DNA of 64,000 bases. Origin: Prorocentrum cordatum (taxonomy: Eukaryota; Sar; Dinophyceae; Prorocentrales; Prorocentraceae). Below, piece by piece: positions 62,737 through 64,000 of the stretch. Position numbers and translations under genes: made by a program. The stretch lies in assembly GCA_963575745.1 (NCBI GenBank), contig CAUYUJ010014171.1, positions 796,186 to 860,185 on the forward strand, in the 5' to 3' direction. The notes beneath the pieces are model-generated. The model saw only the letters and a program-made list of their open reading frames with translations. It ran no database searches and was not told the origin of the DNA. Within the stretch, counting starts at the first letter, position 1, and every line of letters begins with the position of its first letter.

Positions 62737-63402
62737 TTCCCGAATACAACCTGCGAAATTCGGTGTTCGGAAGCGTACTGGCAAGCTATGAGTGGGGCAC
62801 AAATTTCAGGCATTGCTGATGAATCCTCACGATTTCGGTGGGAGGAGAACAGGTATTATGTAAAAGGGACTCACACTCCAATTCGTTTCACTTTCTGGAA
62901 CTTCAACGACACTGTCGACAACTCATCCAAATTAAATGGAGTTGGGAGTGGGCCCAAAAGATACGAGAACCCGCTCGCGTTTGCTGGAAGCCTCAGGGTC
63001 ATTATAAGAGACGCCGTACAGTTGATCGACGACGTGATGCGGCGATCCCATGAGGGGGCTATCGATATAATGTATATCGGCGGGGACCACAAGTGCTGGC
63101 AAGATGGTGAAAATGGCGTCGGCCCGATGTGGGACGACGTTGCCACCTTGGTTAGAGCCAGGATGAATCGTCTGATAGAACATTACAATGCAATAGGAAT
63201 GTTCCCCAGAATAATGTTTCTCGACGGCGTGAGCCTCTACCGACAAATTAAACACCGCCCAGGAGACGTTTTCCACTACAGTGCCAGCCACTCGGACTAT
63301 GAATTGAACAATGGAAGTCGCTTTGAAAACGTGAATGCCGGCGAGTTGTGCGCGGATTATATGACCAAAACGGCCAAACTAGCTATGTTGTCTTTCTGTC
63401 AG

Positions 63403-63431
63403 CCTTCCGGTGGCTCAGCCGTTCGGGATGG
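63403..63431. repeat. GGCTNAGCC palindrome 10
   Basis: Core at 63412-63420; arms CCTTCCGGT / GTTCGGGATGG. Read as Gly-Ser-Ala. Confidence 0.8.
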
Positions 63432-63855
63432 TCACATAAAGTGTGCAGCGAGAAAAGGCGGATACGCCAAACAGAAGGCGAAAGTTCAAGACCTTGTCAT
63501 GTACTGCAGGGCTGGTCTCCTGAAGAAGGCAATATCCCCACGTCGGTATTTGGCGCGCTCCCGTTCAGGGAGCCTTTGACCGATATTGATTTCCCAGCCG
63601 TTTCAAACGGAACTGGAGGTGGTGCAATACATTCTTGTTACTCAGCAGACTTTAAAGATTTCCTCGAAAGAGGGGCTGCGTACAGTGACTTCTTCCCATG
63701 GACGGATGATGCTTACTTTTTGCCTCGCGGAGAAATTTTCTGTCCTGGAATGCCACCAAAAGGAAAGTGCCAGATACCAGCGAACGAGGGAGTGCAAAAT
63801 GATGAGCCTGTGCGTGCAGCACTCAATGAGTTTAACAAAGCAGCGCCAGCGGCAG

Positions 63856-63881
63856 CACCGAGCGGCTTAGCCGTTTCGGTG
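63856..63881. repeat. GGCTNAGCC palindrome 11
   Basis: Core GGCTTAGCC at 63864-63872; arms CACCGAGC / GTTTCGGTG. Read as Gly-Leu-Ala. Confidence 0.85.
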
Positions 63882-63916
63882 AGCAGCGCAACGCCAGGTG
63901 GCATAGCTGTCCCTGT

Positions 63917-63938
63917 ACCCGCCGAGTTGTCGGCGGGT
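63917..63938. repeat. Perfect 9-bp-arm hairpin without the GGCT core
   Basis: ACCCGCCGA / TCGGCGGGT with loop GTTG, between palindromes 11 and 12. Confidence 0.7.
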
Positions 63939-63964
63939 GCTACTGCTGCGATCGAGCATGCCAG

Positions 63965-63989
63965 GCCCGGCGGCTCAGCCGCTACGGGC
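63965..63989. repeat. GGCTNAGCC palindrome 12
   Basis: Core at 63972-63980; arms GCCCGGC / GCTACGGGC. Read as Gly-Ser-Ala. Confidence 0.85.
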
Positions 63990-64000
63990 TCTGGCTCCAG

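Larger units (their letters stand above)
62517..63579 (+). pseudogene. Possible SGNH-hydrolase-like domain, frameshifted
   Basis: The frame 62517-62819 reads WTCSVHIVSDSTIVFKD (Ser in an SDS context, as in block I of SGNH enzymes) and NLRNSVFGSVLASYEWG. It passes to 62788-63579: IRFTFWNFNDTVDNSS, IDIMYIGGDHKCWQDG (at the place of block III), IMFLDGVSLYRQI and GDVFHYSASHSDY (Asp and His as in block V). The order and Ser/Asp/His set suggest an SGNH-type esterase or acyl-hydrolase, but I regard this as tentative because block II and the Asn of block III are not clear. A palindrome lies in frame at 63403-63431. Confidence 0.4.
56500..64000 (+). mobile_element. Decayed Ty1/copia-like element with extra 3' domains, running off the window
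   Basis: RT and RNase H of copia type are followed in the same direction by a methyltransferase-like domain, unrecognised blocks and a possible SGNH-like domain. The reading frame changes near 57640, 58200, 60900, 61040, 62540, 62800 and 63540, and in-frame stops occur at 58320, 59717, 60395, 60410 and 61726. No integrase, gag or LTR is visible; the 5' end appears truncated near 56500. At least twelve GGCTNAGCC palindromes lie within it and I found none outside it. Confidence 0.75.
63516..64000 (+). pseudogene. Open-ended coding block at the window edge
   Basis: A frame without a start codon is open from about 63516 to the end of the window: VFGALPFREPLTDIDFPA, SADFKDFLERGAAYSDFF, AYFLPRGEIFCPGMPP and EPVRAALNEFNKAAPAAAPS, then palindrome-derived GLA and GSA. 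It continues the SGNH-like block after a frame change near 63540. No domain recognised. Confidence 0.5.

Noticed and set aside
1-64000. rRNA, tRNA, bacterial promoters, terminators and riboswitches
   Set aside because: No stretch resembled conserved rRNA or a tRNA cloverleaf with its internal promoter boxes, and the context is nuclear eukaryotic.

Overview
The window reads as nuclear DNA of a dinoflagellate. The lineage evidence is a near-perfect copy of the dinoflagellate trans-spliced leader at 34181-34201 (20 of 21 bases, followed by a second truncated relict), AG|GC...AG|G type intron borders in a split gene, pentatricopeptide (PPR) repeats of the ISYNAG...CEK...QW type, and retroelement families (Ty1/copia-like, DIRS-like, LINE) whose protein motifs match those common in dinoflagellates. 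The DNA is GC-rich and very repetitive. No rRNA, tRNA, bacterial operon or CRISPR array was seen. The species cannot be fixed from the sequence; a large-genome genus such as Prorocentrum or Symbiodinium would fit.

Layout. 1-6.6 kb: minisatellites and low-complexity DNA, no gene. 6.7-12.3 kb (+): a decayed DIRS-like tyrosine-recombinase retrotransposon (gag-like, RT, RNase H, recombinase). 12.4-23.4 kb: microsatellites, an 18-bp family, a 99-bp satellite with higher-order structure, a 160-bp tandem and dispersed composite repeats. 23.56-23.81 kb: one short ORF of gene-like composition. 26.2-28.1 kb (-): an unrecognised coding-like block. 28.3-31.85 kb (+): a decayed LINE with a 27-bp in-frame repeat near its C-terminus. 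31.9-33.1 kb: the same satellite family as at 18-19 kb, in reverse orientation. 33.1-34.2 kb (-): a spliced-leader-bearing retrogene remnant.

35.0-50.4 kb (+): the one host gene I can identify, a glycoside hydrolase family 81 (endo-beta-1,3-glucanase) gene in four visible exons. Its third intron is about 13.2 kb and holds a long GAT microsatellite, an antisense PPR-derived minisatellite, an antisense LINE with nearly intact ORFs (40.1-46.8 kb) and further minisatellites. A Cys-rich tandem-duplicated coding segment follows at 50.5-51.2 kb. 51.4-56.5 kb: repeats and apparently non-coding DNA.

56.5-64.0 kb (+): a decayed Ty1/copia-like element (RT, RNase H) whose reading continues into a methyltransferase-like Rossmann domain, two unrecognised blocks and a possible SGNH-hydrolase-like domain. 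At least twelve short palindromes are scattered through it. They share the core GGCTNAGCC, have arms that differ between copies yet stay complementary, and are nearly always read in the same codon phase (Gly-Ser-Ala or Gly-Leu-Ala). This palindrome family is the most unusual signal in the window. The TGA-separated, frameshifted layout of the 40-47 kb LINE, the GH81 gene with its element-filled intron, and the spliced-leader retrogene come next.
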